A DNA stretch of 64,000 bases from an uncultured Lachnospiraceae bacterium (GTDB taxonomy: Bacteria > Bacillota > Clostridia > Lachnospirales > Lachnospiraceae), in contig CAJTOR010000009.1 in NCBI GenBank assembly GCA_910577675.1, positions 1 through 64,000 of the forward strand, in the 5' to 3' direction. The position numbers were made by a program, and so were the translations under genes. This document shows positions 8,796-17,429 of this stretch, one piece after another. The notes under the pieces were generated by a model. It was not told the DNA's origin. It saw only the letters and a program-made list of their open reading frames with translations, and did no database searches. Each line of letters opens with the position of its first letter. Position 1 is the stretch's first letter.

Positions 8796-8967
8796 GAAGG
8801 CTTGATCCTTTACGATCAGCCGATTAACGCAAATTTTGTATTATTTTATTCGGAGGCTCAATAAGATGTGCATTCCTTTCATATTAAGAAACTTTGCTCT
8901 TTTTCCGATACATCACAAGTTAAAAATTTTTCAGGAAAATATTGGAAATAAGGCAAGCCCATGCACA

Positions 8968-8976
8968 TATGATACA
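8968..8976 (+). promoter_or_regulatory. Possible sporulation-type -10 element
   Basis: CATATGATA matches the CATAnnnTA pattern known for sigma-K -10 elements and lies about 30 bp before the Shine-Dalgarno of the Cys-rich gene. No clear -35 could be assigned. It is a weak hint of mother-cell expression. Confidence 0.25.
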
Positions 8977-9003
8977 CTGTAAAATCCTTTTGGAGGTATC
9001 AAA

Positions 9004-9324
9004 ATGAGTGATTTATCGGCTACCAACTGTGGGTGCGGATGCGAGAACAACGGCTGCGGATGCGGCAATAACTGTGGATGCGGCAATAACGGCGGCTGTG
9101 GCAGCAGCGTAGGATTCGGGGGCAACAACAGCTGCATGTGGATCATCCTCCTGCTTTTGTTCTGCGGCGGCAATAACGGCGGCTGTGGCAACGGTTTCGG
9201 GGGCGGCTGCGATTCCTGCACCTGGATCATCCTTCTGCTTTTGTTCTGCGGCGGCGGCTGTGGGAACAGCATCGGCATGAACAACAACTGTGGTTGTGGC
9301 TGCGGTTGCGGCTGCGGCTGCTAA
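9004..9324 (+). CDS. Cys/Gly-rich 'chorion-like' small protein with duplicated WIILLLLFCGG unit
   Basis: The 106-residue protein is made almost wholly of Cys, Gly and Asn, like the 'chorion class high-cysteine' proteins named in Clostridia. Two copies of a hydrophobic unit, CMWIILLLLFCGG and CTWIILLLLFCGG, are embedded in CGCGNN-type repeats, and the protein ends in CGCGCGCGCGC. The DNA copies of the unit at about 9134-9175 and 9221-9256 are close to identical, so this is an internal duplication. The start at 9004 follows TTGGAGGTATC. The WIILLLLF segment resembles the hydrophobic core of small YjcZ-type sporulation proteins. A spore-coat or cell-surface role is inferred only from composition. 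It has its own terminator. Confidence 0.75.
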   Translation: MSDLSATNCGCGCENNGCGCGNNCGCGNNGGCGSSVGFGGNNSCMWIILLLLFCGGNNGGCGNGFGGGCDSCTWIILLLLFCGGGCGNSIGMNNNCGCGCGCGCGC

Positions 9325-9330
9325 TCCGCA

Positions 9331-9356
9331 AAAAGGGGAGCTTGCTCCCCTTTTTT
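9331..9356 (+). terminator. Intrinsic terminator
   Basis: AAGGGGAGC, a TT loop and GCTCCCCTT are followed directly by a T-run, seven bases after the stop codon of the Cys-rich gene. Confidence 0.92.
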
Positions 9357-9544
9357 AATTCCATTTTTCCTCCTTACCCTCCCCGATATCCCTCTTACAT
9401 TTTCGTCTAAAAAGCCTTGACTTTTCTTCCGGATTATGCACAATATAATATATGCTTTTTGCAGAACTTTCCCGTTAGGAAAATATCTGCAATAAATGTA
9501 TATTTTTTACATTTCAGTTTTATACACAGAAAGGATATATCACT

Positions 9545-10663
9545 ATGGCAGGTTCAAGCTTTGGAACTATATTTAAAATCACAACCTGGGGTGAGTCCCA
9601 CGGGGACGGCATCGGAGTGGTAGTTGATGGCTGCCCCGCCGGTATCAAGTTTGACGAGGAACTGGTACAGGCATACCTTAACCGCCGCAAACCGGGACAG
9701 ACGCGCTACTCCACCCCGCGCAAGGAAAACGATTCCGTAAAAATAAACTCCGGACTGTTTGAGGGGCGCACAACGGGCACCCCAATCTCAATGGCGGTCT
9801 ACAACGAAACACAGCGCTCCGCCGACTATTCCGAGATCGCAGGCTATTACCGCCCCGGACATGCCGACTTTACTTACGATGCCAAATATGGTTTCCGCGA
9901 CTACCGCGGCGGCGGGCGTTCCTCGGGGCGTGAAACGATCGGGCGGGTGGCGGCAGGCGCACTTGCCTGCGCTTTCCTGAAAGAACTGGGCATCACCGTA
10001 ACGGCATACACAAAATCCATCGGTCCCATCCAGGCTTCCCCCACCTCCCGCGATACCCTGATAGAAAAGCGGGATGCCAGCCCTCTTTTTATGCCGGGGA
10101 AGGATGCATCCGATGCCGCCGAAGAATATCTTAACAATACTATGAAACAGTTTGATTCCGCAGGCGGTATTATCGAATGCATCGTTTCCGGGATGCCGGC
10201 AGGCATCGGTGACCCGGTCTTTGAAAAACTCGATGCTGCCCTTGCTAAGGCTGTATTTTCCATCGGCGCAGTAAAAGGCGTTGAAATCGGTGCGGGCTTT
10301 TCCTGCGCGGGTGCAACCGGCTCGGAAAACAACGACGCTTTCCTTGACATTAGAGATGGACATGCACACAAGGCAACCAACCATGCAGGCGGTATCCTAG
10401 GCGGCATCAGCGACGGCTCCGATATTGTGCTGCGCGCCGCGGTCAAACCGACCCCTTCCATCTTTAAGGAACAGCAGACCGTACTGCGCGATGGCAGCCC
10501 GGTTTCCGTGCAGGTAAAAGGAAGGCATGACCCCGTTATCGTCCCGCGCGCGGTTGTCGTAGTGGAAGCGATGACCGCACTGGTAATCGCGGACGCACTG
10601 CTTGTAAACATGGGGGCGCGGATGGACCGCATCCGCGAGTTTTACAGCTTCTGCCGCAGGTAA
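9545..10663 (+). CDS. aroC: Chorismate synthase
   Basis: This enzyme converts 5-enolpyruvylshikimate-3-phosphate to chorismate, the last step of the shikimate pathway, using reduced FMN. The family signatures are seen: the N-terminal GTIFKITTWGESHG (signature 1), the R-rich substrate region RKPGQTRYSTPRKE, the RDYRGGGRSSGRET signature and the GGISDGSDI stretch. At 372 residues it matches the usual length of about 350-390. The start at 9545 follows AAAGGATAT. The gene stands alone between two terminators; the sequence TATAAT at 9444-9449 may be its -10, but no well-spaced -35 was found. A catalytic role in aromatic amino acid synthesis is secure. Confidence 0.97.
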   Translation: MAGSSFGTIFKITTWGESHGDGIGVVVDGCPAGIKFDEELVQAYLNRRKPGQTRYSTPRKENDSVKINSGLFEGRTTGTPISMAVYNETQRSADYSEIAGYYRPGHADFTYDAKYGFRDYRGGGRSSGRETIGRVAAGALACAFLKELGITVTAYTKSIGPIQASPTSRDTLIEKRDASPLFMPGKDASDAAEEYLNNTMKQFDSAGGIIECIVSGMPAGIGDPVFEKLDAALAKAVFSIGAVKGVEIGAGFSCAGATGSENNDAFLDIRDGHAHKATNHAGGILGGISDGSDIVLRAAVKPTPSIFKEQQTVLRDGSPVSVQVKGRHDPVIVPRAVVVVEAMTALVIADALLVNMGARMDRIREFYSFCRR

Positions 10664-10713
10664 AAAAAATACCGCCCCGCGCTTTTAAACAAAAGCCGGG
10701 ACGGTATTTTTTT
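10664..10713 (+). terminator. Intrinsic terminator after aroC
   Basis: AAAATACCGCCCCGCGCTTTT and AAAAGCCGGGACGGTATTTTTTT form a long stem with both A- and T-runs, directly after the aroC stop. It can act in both directions and so could also end the polysaccharide operon arriving on the minus strand. Confidence 0.9.
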
Positions 10714-10768
10714 GCCTGTGCTGTCCATATTCTACTGTCACAGAAATTTAATTGATAGGTTAAAACTA

Positions 10769-12226
10769 TTACGGCACTGCATCCACACCGATTACAATAA
10801 ATCCAAGCACTTTCTTTTTCCATGCTGCAAGCTCCGAAAGTTCCCTCTCAACCTGTGAGCAGACACTTTCCTCCTGCTTTTCCACAAGCACCACATAATC
10901 GGCTTCCATCACGGTTAAAACAGCGGTTGGGTCACTCAGAATATTCGGGACACACCGCACAGAATAGGAATCTTGCCAGTCCATCAAAGAAACAAGCTTC
11001 TCCATCTCCGAAGTTTCAATGCTCCCAGTAAAAATAAGTGTAATGGGACTTTCCCCTGCCGCTTTCGTTTTCTCCGACACAGAAACAGAGCGCTCCAACA
11101 TCATCATTTCCGCCTTCACACTCTCTCCCGCAACTTTCGCAAGTGTCGCGGCATCGCGCTCACATAGCACCAGCCCTCCCATATGGGCAAATAATCGGTC
11201 AAACCCGACCCAGACCCGCTTTTTGTGCACCCCTGGCACCTGGGCAACCACACGCAGTCCAAAACGGTTTTTCAGTTCCCCCGCATCCTGGAGTTTGTCC
11301 GACATAATATACCTAAAAGCAATGAACACCGCGGCAAATACCGCACCAACCAAAAACCCGAGTATCATCTTTTTAACGGAATCCCTTACCACTGCACGGT
11401 CGGTAAACTCCCTTCCCGGCTCCGGGGAAGCCTCCCACACTGCATATTCCTCCGCCTTTTCCTGCAATCTTATACTTAACTCCGAAACATATTGCAGGTT
11501 GCCCTTCTGCCATTCATCAAGTTCCAGATTTACTGTTTCGTACACGGACTGGTTAACTGAAACAATTTCATGCTCCCCGATCGCATCAGCAATTTCCCGC
11601 TGTTTTGCCAAAATTCCTGAAAGCGCATAATCAAGGATTTCCTCACAGCTCTGCTTATCCTCCCCCCGAACACTGAGTGTTACCATCCTGTTATCATAGT
11701 CCCCAGAAATAGAAAGAATTTCCTTTAGGTAACGCAATTCAATCGGCTTTGATATATTGTCCATAATATACTGGTACATATCACCATTTACCATATAGGT
11801 AATGTAGGAGCGGAGGATACGGTTTGACAGGTCGATATTCTGGTAAGTCAACTCCGGCACAATCTGATAATCCGTTGACACATACAATTGCAGCGAAGCA
11901 TTATATTCGCGGTACGGGTTAATTTTCATCAGAACCGAATTCGCATTGTATGTTTCGCGCTCCTCACGCGTTTCCTCCAGATTTGCAATCTCGCGCTCTA
12001 AGGTTTCCCCCCTCGCATAAAATGCAGTCAGCTCCCGGTTGTAATTTTCTTCCGCTGTCGTAATGTATTCTGTGTTGGAGATTTTTATTTTCTTTAGTAC
12101 CAGATTTCCTGCCCCGGTCAAAAGGGCGATGGAAAGGGCGATAATAAAAATGCTCCGCCAGTCGCGCAAGATACGGTAAATTACTTTCCCCAGGTTGATT
12201 TCCTGGTTATAGGTTTGTTCGTTCAT
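10769..12226 (-). CDS. Wzz-type polysaccharide co-polymerase with degenerate C-terminal kinase-like domain
   Basis: The protein has the layout of a chain-length regulator. A short cytoplasmic start is followed by a membrane helix (about residues 28-46, IFIIALSIALLTGAGNLVL). A long extracytoplasmic part with coiled-coil propensity (NRELTAFYARGETLEREIAN) leads to a second helix (MILGFLVGAVFAAVFIAFRY, about 290-310). After the second helix there are about 170 more residues: TLIFTGSIETSEMEKL, VMEADYVVLVEKQEE and KVLGFIVIGVDAV. These look like the strand order of a CpsD-type tyrosine kinase fold. The Walker A lysine and the Tyr-rich tail are missing. It is the last gene of the surface polysaccharide locus and ends 56 bp before the bidirectional terminator. 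No separate CpsD-like kinase is present in the window. Confidence 0.8.
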   Translation of the reverse strand: MNEQTYNQEINLGKVIYRILRDWRSIFIIALSIALLTGAGNLVLKKIKISNTEYITTAEENYNRELTAFYARGETLEREIANLEETREERETYNANSVLMKINPYREYNASLQLYVSTDYQIVPELTYQNIDLSNRILRSYITYMVNGDMYQYIMDNISKPIELRYLKEILSISGDYDNRMVTLSVRGEDKQSCEEILDYALSGILAKQREIADAIGEHEIVSVNQSVYETVNLELDEWQKGNLQYVSELSIRLQEKAEEYAVWEASPEPGREFTDRAVVRDSVKKMILGFLVGAVFAAVFIAFRYIMSDKLQDAGELKNRFGLRVVAQVPGVHKKRVWVGFDRLFAHMGGLVLCERDAATLAKVAGESVKAEMMMLERSVSVSEKTKAAGESPITLIFTGSIETSEMEKLVSLMDWQDSYSVRCVPNILSDPTAVLTVMEADYVVLVEKQEESVCSQVERELSELAAWKKKVLGFIVIGVDAVP

Positions 12227-12276
12227 TAAATTTTCCCTTTCTTTGTTTCTATTATTTCAGACTGCTATACTCCCCA

Positions 12277-14061
12277 TCATCTTTCCTGCACAATCTTTCC
12301 TTCTCCAACCCGGTACACCATATCACAATCCGCAATCGTCGCAAGGCGGTGCGCGATAATCACCAATGTTTTCTTTCCGTGCAGACGATTAATCGACTCC
12401 ATAATCGCCGCTTCTGTTTCCGTGTCAAGTGCCGAGGTTGCCTCATCAAAAAACAGAAGCTCCGGGTTTGGGTACAGTGCCCTGGCAATCCCAATCCGCT
12501 GGCGCTGCCCGCCGGAAAGCCGTATCCCGCGCTCCCCGATTACCGTGTCAAGCCCTTCCGGCAGTCCTCTTACAAAATCTGCCAACTGCGCCTCCTCAAG
12601 TGCCCTCCAGACCTGCGCTTCCTCCACCAAATCCTGCGCAATCCCAAATGCCACATTTGCCTTTATCGTATCATCCAACATAAAAATCATCTGTGGGATG
12701 TAACCGATATGCGCCAGCCAGTCCGTGTAATGTTCCCTCACCGGCACACCATCCGCAAAAATTTCCCCCGACTGCGGGCTCAAAAGCCCAAGTATGATGT
12801 CCACCGCAGTCGTTTTACCCGCACCGGAAGCCCCGACAATCCCGACTGACTTCCCGATCGGGATTAACATATCCGCCTCTTTTAAGACAGGCTGTTCTGT
12901 ACCCGGGTAACAGTAAGAAATTCCGCACGCCCTCACTTCATGTTCCAGGGAAAAGACCTGTTTCCCGGAATCTCCCCTGTTCTGCCTCCATCCCTTAATA
13001 AAATTATTATCAGATTTATTCTGTATATTTTCCCCGGGCTTATCCTCCCCCACCGAAGAAAGGCTCAAAAATAACTTATCTAAAGATGGTTCATAGTACG
13101 CCACCCCATTTAGCGCCGTGGAGATCCGGTTTGCACTTGGCATCAGTTTCAGCGCTGCCATTGCAAACGCAGCAATCGTCGGAACCAGCGCAGAAACGGA
13201 TGCCCCCAGCAACACCGCGGCAAGCAGGGCAAGTAACATTGAAACAATACTCGACATTTCAATCAAAAGCCTCGGGACATTCTGCAATAAAATATTCCAC
13301 CGCTCCGCCCGCACCATCCGCTGTCCATGCCTGCTAAAATTATCAAGGAAAAACCCGTGTTTATCCCCGACCATAATCTCTTTTATGCCATTCACCATCT
13401 GAAGCAGCCATTTGTTCGTCTGCGCCGCGCTCTCCTGCAAAATCTTTCCCTGCCTGTGCAACATCGGCTTTGCTACTTTCGCAATCAAGAGCATTGTCAA
13501 CATCAGGATAACGCCCACCAACAGCGTCATCAGGGGATTGATTATAAATACCACCACCACAAGCGCCAGCGAAACAACGGATTCCGTGGCAAAATTAAGC
13601 AGACTTGAAAGCAGGAAAAATGCATTGGACACATCCTGCTGAACCACCCTTACAATCTCCCCCGAGCTTGCATTTAAATAATACTCATATCCCTTATTCA
13701 GATACGCGTCCATCAACCGCTGCTGCATTCGGAACCTGTTATTGTAAACAAAGCGGTTCTGCACATATATTTCAAATACCAGGTACAAGTCCTTAAATAT
13801 AAAAACAAAAATTAAAAATAAAACACAGAAAATCAGGAACCCACGGTTTGATTGTATATGGAGCATACGGCAGATATCCCCAATCAGCGGATTGGTATTT
13901 ATAATATCCTCCTGCATAACCACCGATACCAGCGGCACTATCAGGGATACCCCCAAAATCTCAAGAAATGCCCCCAATAACATCAGGAAAAATAATATTA
14001 CAAGCTGCCTTTTCTGCCTTGCCGAAAACAATTTTTTAAACTTTCGAAACGACGACCACAT
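12277..14061 (-). CDS. ABC exporter, PglK/MsbA-like lipid-linked glycan flippase
   Basis: This is a half-transporter of 594 residues, with the membrane domain fused to the ATPase. About six membrane helices fill residues 20-330, beginning LVILFFLMLLGAFLEILGVSLIVPL, a start typical of PglK-like flippases. The ATPase has Walker A GASGAGKTT, signature LSGGQRQRIGIARAL, Walker B LLFFDEATSALD and the H-loop IIAHRLATI. It probably flips undecaprenyl-linked repeat units across the membrane, since no Wzx-type flippase is seen in this locus although an EpsG-like polymerase is. A short Asn/Lys/Gln-rich insert (about 345-375, KPGENIQNKSDNNFIKG) separates the two domains. Confidence 0.85.
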   Translation of the reverse strand: MWSSFRKFKKLFSARQKRQLVILFFLMLLGAFLEILGVSLIVPLVSVVMQEDIINTNPLIGDICRMLHIQSNRGFLIFCVLFLIFVFIFKDLYLVFEIYVQNRFVYNNRFRMQQRLMDAYLNKGYEYYLNASSGEIVRVVQQDVSNAFFLLSSLLNFATESVVSLALVVVVFIINPLMTLLVGVILMLTMLLIAKVAKPMLHRQGKILQESAAQTNKWLLQMVNGIKEIMVGDKHGFFLDNFSRHGQRMVRAERWNILLQNVPRLLIEMSSIVSMLLALLAAVLLGASVSALVPTIAAFAMAALKLMPSANRISTALNGVAYYEPSLDKLFLSLSSVGEDKPGENIQNKSDNNFIKGWRQNRGDSGKQVFSLEHEVRACGISYCYPGTEQPVLKEADMLIPIGKSVGIVGASGAGKTTAVDIILGLLSPQSGEIFADGVPVREHYTDWLAHIGYIPQMIFMLDDTIKANVAFGIAQDLVEEAQVWRALEEAQLADFVRGLPEGLDTVIGERGIRLSGGQRQRIGIARALYPNPELLFFDEATSALDTETEAAIMESINRLHGKKTLVIIAHRLATIADCDMVYRVGEGKIVQER

Positions 14062-14151
14062 AAAAATATCCGCTCCTTATCTCAACCTAATCCACCGGAT
14101 TTACTTTAATCTTCACACTAAGTCTTACTTTTCAAAATATTCCTACATGTA

Positions 14152-15630
14152 TTATTTTTCTATTTCTTCAATCTGCACTTCCAACAACACGGTATCCTCC
14201 TCCGCCTGCAAGCTGTGCAAAATCCCTCTTTCAATTGTGAAAGTATCCCCCGGGAAAGCGTCATGCTTCCTCCCCTTAATCGAAATTACAGCCCTGCCGC
14301 TTAATACCGTCCATACTTCAAGATGGTGCCTATGCCTTGTTTCCTCAATCCTCCTGCCCGCCTGCACCCGCTTTTTCTTTGTTACAGTACGGTTCCCACC
14401 CGCATCCGCGGACAAATTAAGCACCGTGTATTCCCCCCATGACCGCTCCTCAAACATCGGGCGCAAATCACGATTTTCTACATATTTTTTTATATACGAA
14501 CTCTGCACCTTGTCGGCAAGCAAAATCCCGTCCGGGCTTGCTGCCACCACCATATTTTCTGCTCCCATCACTACAATCGGGATTTCCAATTCATTAATCA
14601 CATGTGTATTTTTGCAATCCTTGGACATCACTACATCCCCGATCGGCTTCTCCTCCATCACCTCCGTCAAGGTATTCCATGTCCCAAGGTCTTTCCATTC
14701 CCCATGGTAGGGGAGGACTGCCACGGATTCCGCCTTTTCCACCACGGCATAGTCAAAGCTTGTCTTTTCAAACTCCCCATACTGGCGCAGCACGTCCGCA
14801 TAGCAGGCGCAGGGGATAGTCTTTTTTATAATCCCCATCAGGTAGGACAGTTTTAGGGCGAATACCCCGCAGTTCCACAGCCCACCTTTTTGGATTAATT
14901 CCCCCGCAGTCTGCATATCCGGTTTTTCCCGGAATTCTAAGACTGGGAGGATCTGGCTGTTTTCGTTTCCAACAAGCCTTCCTTCCCGGCTAGTCCCCGG
15001 AAAAATCTGCGCCATCTCCTGTGGCACATCCTCCCCATCCGCTGTGTCCGGACTTATCCTGCATGTCCCTGGAAAAATCCCTTCCTTCCCCTCCCCGCGG
15101 TTTCCTGGGATATTTCTTGCAAGCCCTTTCTCATCCCGCCCATCCTGCGGGATAATATATCCATACTTTTCCGAAGGGTAGGTTGGCGCAACCCCCATCA
15201 ACACAAGATCTGCCGCTCCCGCCTGCACTGCCCCATCAAGTTTATGTAACATCTGGAAATACTCTTCTCCCACATAGGGATCAACCGGGAGCACTACCAC
15301 GGTTTCCTTCAAGGGACATCCCTTCTCAAAATACAGGTAGGCAGCCGAGAGTGCAATGGCGGGGAAAGTATTCCTGCGCTCCGGCTCAACCACGATGGAA
15401 ACCGCCTCCCCAAGCTGCCCCTTTATGGATTCCGCCTGTGCGGCGCTTGTTGCAACCGTAATCCCCCCATCAAGTCCAGCTTCTTTTATCTGGCGGTAAA
15501 CCCGCTGGAGCATGGACTCTTTTTTGCCCTCCTCATTCCGGACAACCTTTAAAAACTGCTTTGACCGGATATCATTTGACAGCGGCCAAAGGCGCTTGCC
15601 CGAACCGCCGGACAATAAAACTATTTTCAT
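14152..15630 (-). CDS. manC: Mannose-1-phosphate guanylyltransferase / phosphomannose isomerase
   Basis: The enzyme makes GDP-mannose from GTP and mannose-1-phosphate; the C-terminal cupin can interconvert mannose-6-P and fructose-6-P. The N-terminal nucleotidyltransferase motif is LLSGGSGKRLWPLSNDIRSK, with VLPVDPYVGEEYF and VLEFREKPD further on. The C-terminal cupin shows ETRHRHHLEVWTVLSGRA and GDTFTIERGILHSLQ. At 492 residues it is longer than usual because of an insert of about 65 residues (about 160-228) just before the FREKPD motif. The insert is Gly/Pro/Asp-rich and repeats an xIPGN/IFPGT unit. The start at 15630 follows GGAGGCGGAGG. With gmd nearby it supplies GDP-4-keto-6-deoxymannose. 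Confidence 0.92.
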   Translation of the reverse strand: MKIVLLSGGSGKRLWPLSNDIRSKQFLKVVRNEEGKKESMLQRVYRQIKEAGLDGGITVATSAAQAESIKGQLGEAVSIVVEPERRNTFPAIALSAAYLYFEKGCPLKETVVVLPVDPYVGEEYFQMLHKLDGAVQAGAADLVLMGVAPTYPSEKYGYIIPQDGRDEKGLARNIPGNRGEGKEGIFPGTCRISPDTADGEDVPQEMAQIFPGTSREGRLVGNENSQILPVLEFREKPDMQTAGELIQKGGLWNCGVFALKLSYLMGIIKKTIPCACYADVLRQYGEFEKTSFDYAVVEKAESVAVLPYHGEWKDLGTWNTLTEVMEEKPIGDVVMSKDCKNTHVINELEIPIVVMGAENMVVAASPDGILLADKVQSSYIKKYVENRDLRPMFEERSWGEYTVLNLSADAGGNRTVTKKKRVQAGRRIEETRHRHHLEVWTVLSGRAVISIKGRKHDAFPGDTFTIERGILHSLQAEEDTVLLEVQIEEIEK

Positions 15631-15683
15631 CCTCCGCCTCCTTACATCCCAAATCCACGCACATAGAAACAGTGCTAAATATA

Positions 15684-16550
15684 CTAGCTGATAAACTCCA
15701 AAATCCTCGCCCGGATTCCCTCCGCCATCAGCCCCAGATTTAGATCCTTATCCTTTTTCGTCCCGTATGTCCTCAATACTTCCCTCGGTACACCCACACC
15801 AGCAATCCTTACTGCATATCCGGAAACAGCTTTTAACACATCCTGATAAAATGTCCCCTCATAAAACGGTTCGCATACAAATACCCTGTCCCCCACAAGA
15901 TTATCCCTTAACGTCCCATAATCAAAAGGCTCCGCTGTCGTATAATAAAGCACTGTCACATCCAAATCAGAGCAAGCCCCCACGACCGCATCCAGCATCT
16001 CAGCAAACGTGATGACCGTAGCCTTCCGCCCACGTTTTAATACGGACGCTTTCCCAAATTCAACATCCACTTCCGTTTTATTACAGTGATCCGTCATCCG
16101 GAAATAAGAAGCCCTGCCATCCCTTGCACATGCGCCAAACAATGCCTCAAACTGCCCTTGCGTGCCAGGAACCAAAATCTCCATACCCGGCAAGGTTTTT
16201 AATGTTGCAACATCCTCCGCACAATAATGGGAATAACCCAAAGTCGAAAAATCATAGGCTGCCCCCGTCGTAATAAAATTTCCACCCACCCCCTGGTAAA
16301 TAAAATCAAGCTTTAACTGTTCTAATGACCTCTGCACAATAAAGGGGGAAATCCCGTAGACGGTCGGGATCATTCCCGCAAGGGCTACGCCCGCTGCTAT
16401 CCCGATTGTCCCCGGTTCAAAGATACCGATATTCTTTACCCTTCCCGGGTATTCCCCCAAAAAATCCCGGAACGCATATGCACCTATGTCAATCAGAAAA
16501 AATACCGTATCTTTATAATCAGTAATCATTCTCGAAACACTTTTCTTCAT
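15684..16550 (-). CDS. Split transketolase, C-terminal (pyrimidine-binding plus C) subunit, copy 1
   Basis: This is the second half of a split transketolase-like enzyme. The segment NIGIFEPGTIGIAAGVALAG carries the Glu that activates thiamine diphosphate. FITTGAAYDFSTLGYSHYCAEDVATLK follows the order of transketolase C-subunits (a His-containing GxTHxxxED-like loop). The C-domain ends VGVPREVLRTYG. I choose ATG 16550 because GAGGGAAGCA precedes it. A TTG at 16583 would extend the frame 11 codons into the preceding gene's end. The gene lies 16 bp downstream of its N-terminal partner. Compared with normal two-subunit transketolases it is more divergent than copy 2, so its donor or acceptor may differ. 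Confidence 0.85.
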   Translation of the reverse strand: MKKSVSRMITDYKDTVFFLIDIGAYAFRDFLGEYPGRVKNIGIFEPGTIGIAAGVALAGMIPTVYGISPFIVQRSLEQLKLDFIYQGVGGNFITTGAAYDFSTLGYSHYCAEDVATLKTLPGMEILVPGTQGQFEALFGACARDGRASYFRMTDHCNKTEVDVEFGKASVLKRGRKATVITFAEMLDAVVGACSDLDVTVLYYTTAEPFDYGTLRDNLVGDRVFVCEPFYEGTFYQDVLKAVSGYAVRIAGVGVPREVLRTYGTKKDKDLNLGLMAEGIRARILEFIS

Positions 16551-16566
16551 TGCTTCCCTCAATCCA

Positions 16567-17358
16567 TCATCCCCCCATCCCAAAACTTTTCACATCCTCT
16601 ATCAAGCGCACCAGCTCCTTCTGGTTCGGTGCCCTGTGAAACCATGAGCGATCCTCCAAAAGGATATGCGAGCCCCATCCCCTTCTCGTCCTTGCAATTA
16701 CGGCACCCGGCTTTCCAATATGCACCCTTTTGATTGCCCGGGACAATTCCTCTTCATCATGCCCATCCACACAGACCGTGCTAAACCCAAATTTTTCCAA
16801 TTTTTCATCCAGCTTCCCGATATCCAGCATCTCCCTTAAAGAAGCATTATCGTCCACGATCAATGTCAGGTTATCAAGTTTTTCACCCGCAGCAAAAAGG
16901 GCGGCTTCCCACATGGTGCCCTCGTTCATTTCCCCGTCGCCAGCCAACACATAAACCTGTCCACTGCGCCCCTTGATTTTTCCGGCATATGCGATACCTG
17001 CCGCAATCGGGAATCCATGCCCCAGACTCCCCGCAGAAATCTCCACACCCGGAATCTTTGTCCGGTCTGCCTGCATACTGATACGCGAGTTATACTGGCA
17101 TGCTGTCCGCAGTTCATCCCCAGGGAAATAACCTTTTTCTGCCAAAAGCGCCAACAGCCCCATCGTGGACTGCCCCTTGCTAAGGACAAAATAATCGCGC
17201 TCAGGTGAATCTACTGCTCCCGGCGATATTTTTAATACCCTGTCATACAAAACCCGCAATATTTCAATGGAGGAAAACACACTCTGCAAATTCGCATCCC
17301 CGCCATGGTAGGCCATTTCCAAAACTGATATTCTTAAATTCCTTGCGGCATCCGTCAT
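16567..17358 (-). CDS. Split transketolase, N-terminal (TPP-binding) subunit, copy 1
   Basis: This is the thiamine-diphosphate-binding half. The GDG-N motif is seen as LAGDGEMNEGTMWEAALFA, ending in LIVDDNASLR about 28 residues later. Other family signs are the YFVLSKGQSTMGLLALLAE loop and GVEISAGSLGHGFPIAAGIA. The length of 263 residues is typical for split forms. In the first substrate loop, normal transketolases have two or three catalytic His; here the HGG of AYHGGDANLQ and the LGHG motif remain. It is transcribed just before copy 1's C-subunit. It belongs to the sugar-nucleotide part of the polysaccharide locus rather than to the pentose-phosphate pathway, by context. Confidence 0.85.
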   Translation of the reverse strand: MTDAARNLRISVLEMAYHGGDANLQSVFSSIEILRVLYDRVLKISPGAVDSPERDYFVLSKGQSTMGLLALLAEKGYFPGDELRTACQYNSRISMQADRTKIPGVEISAGSLGHGFPIAAGIAYAGKIKGRSGQVYVLAGDGEMNEGTMWEAALFAAGEKLDNLTLIVDDNASLREMLDIGKLDEKLEKFGFSTVCVDGHDEEELSRAIKRVHIGKPGAVIARTRRGWGSHILLEDRSWFHRAPNQKELVRLIEDVKSFGMGG

Positions 17359-17429
17359 AGTTTGTCCTTTCCTTCTTCCACATATTTATTACTTTTTATT
17401 TCCTTTCCCTTATGTAAAAATTTATTTAT

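Noticed and set aside
9901..10632. Minus-strand frame of 243 codons opposite aroC
   Set aside because: Low-complexity shadow of aroC, with no ribosome binding site.
13892..14710. Plus-strand frame of 272 codons over the ends of the ABC transporter and manC
   Set aside because: It overlaps two recognisable genes on the other strand and its product is Ser/Thr-rich without any motif.
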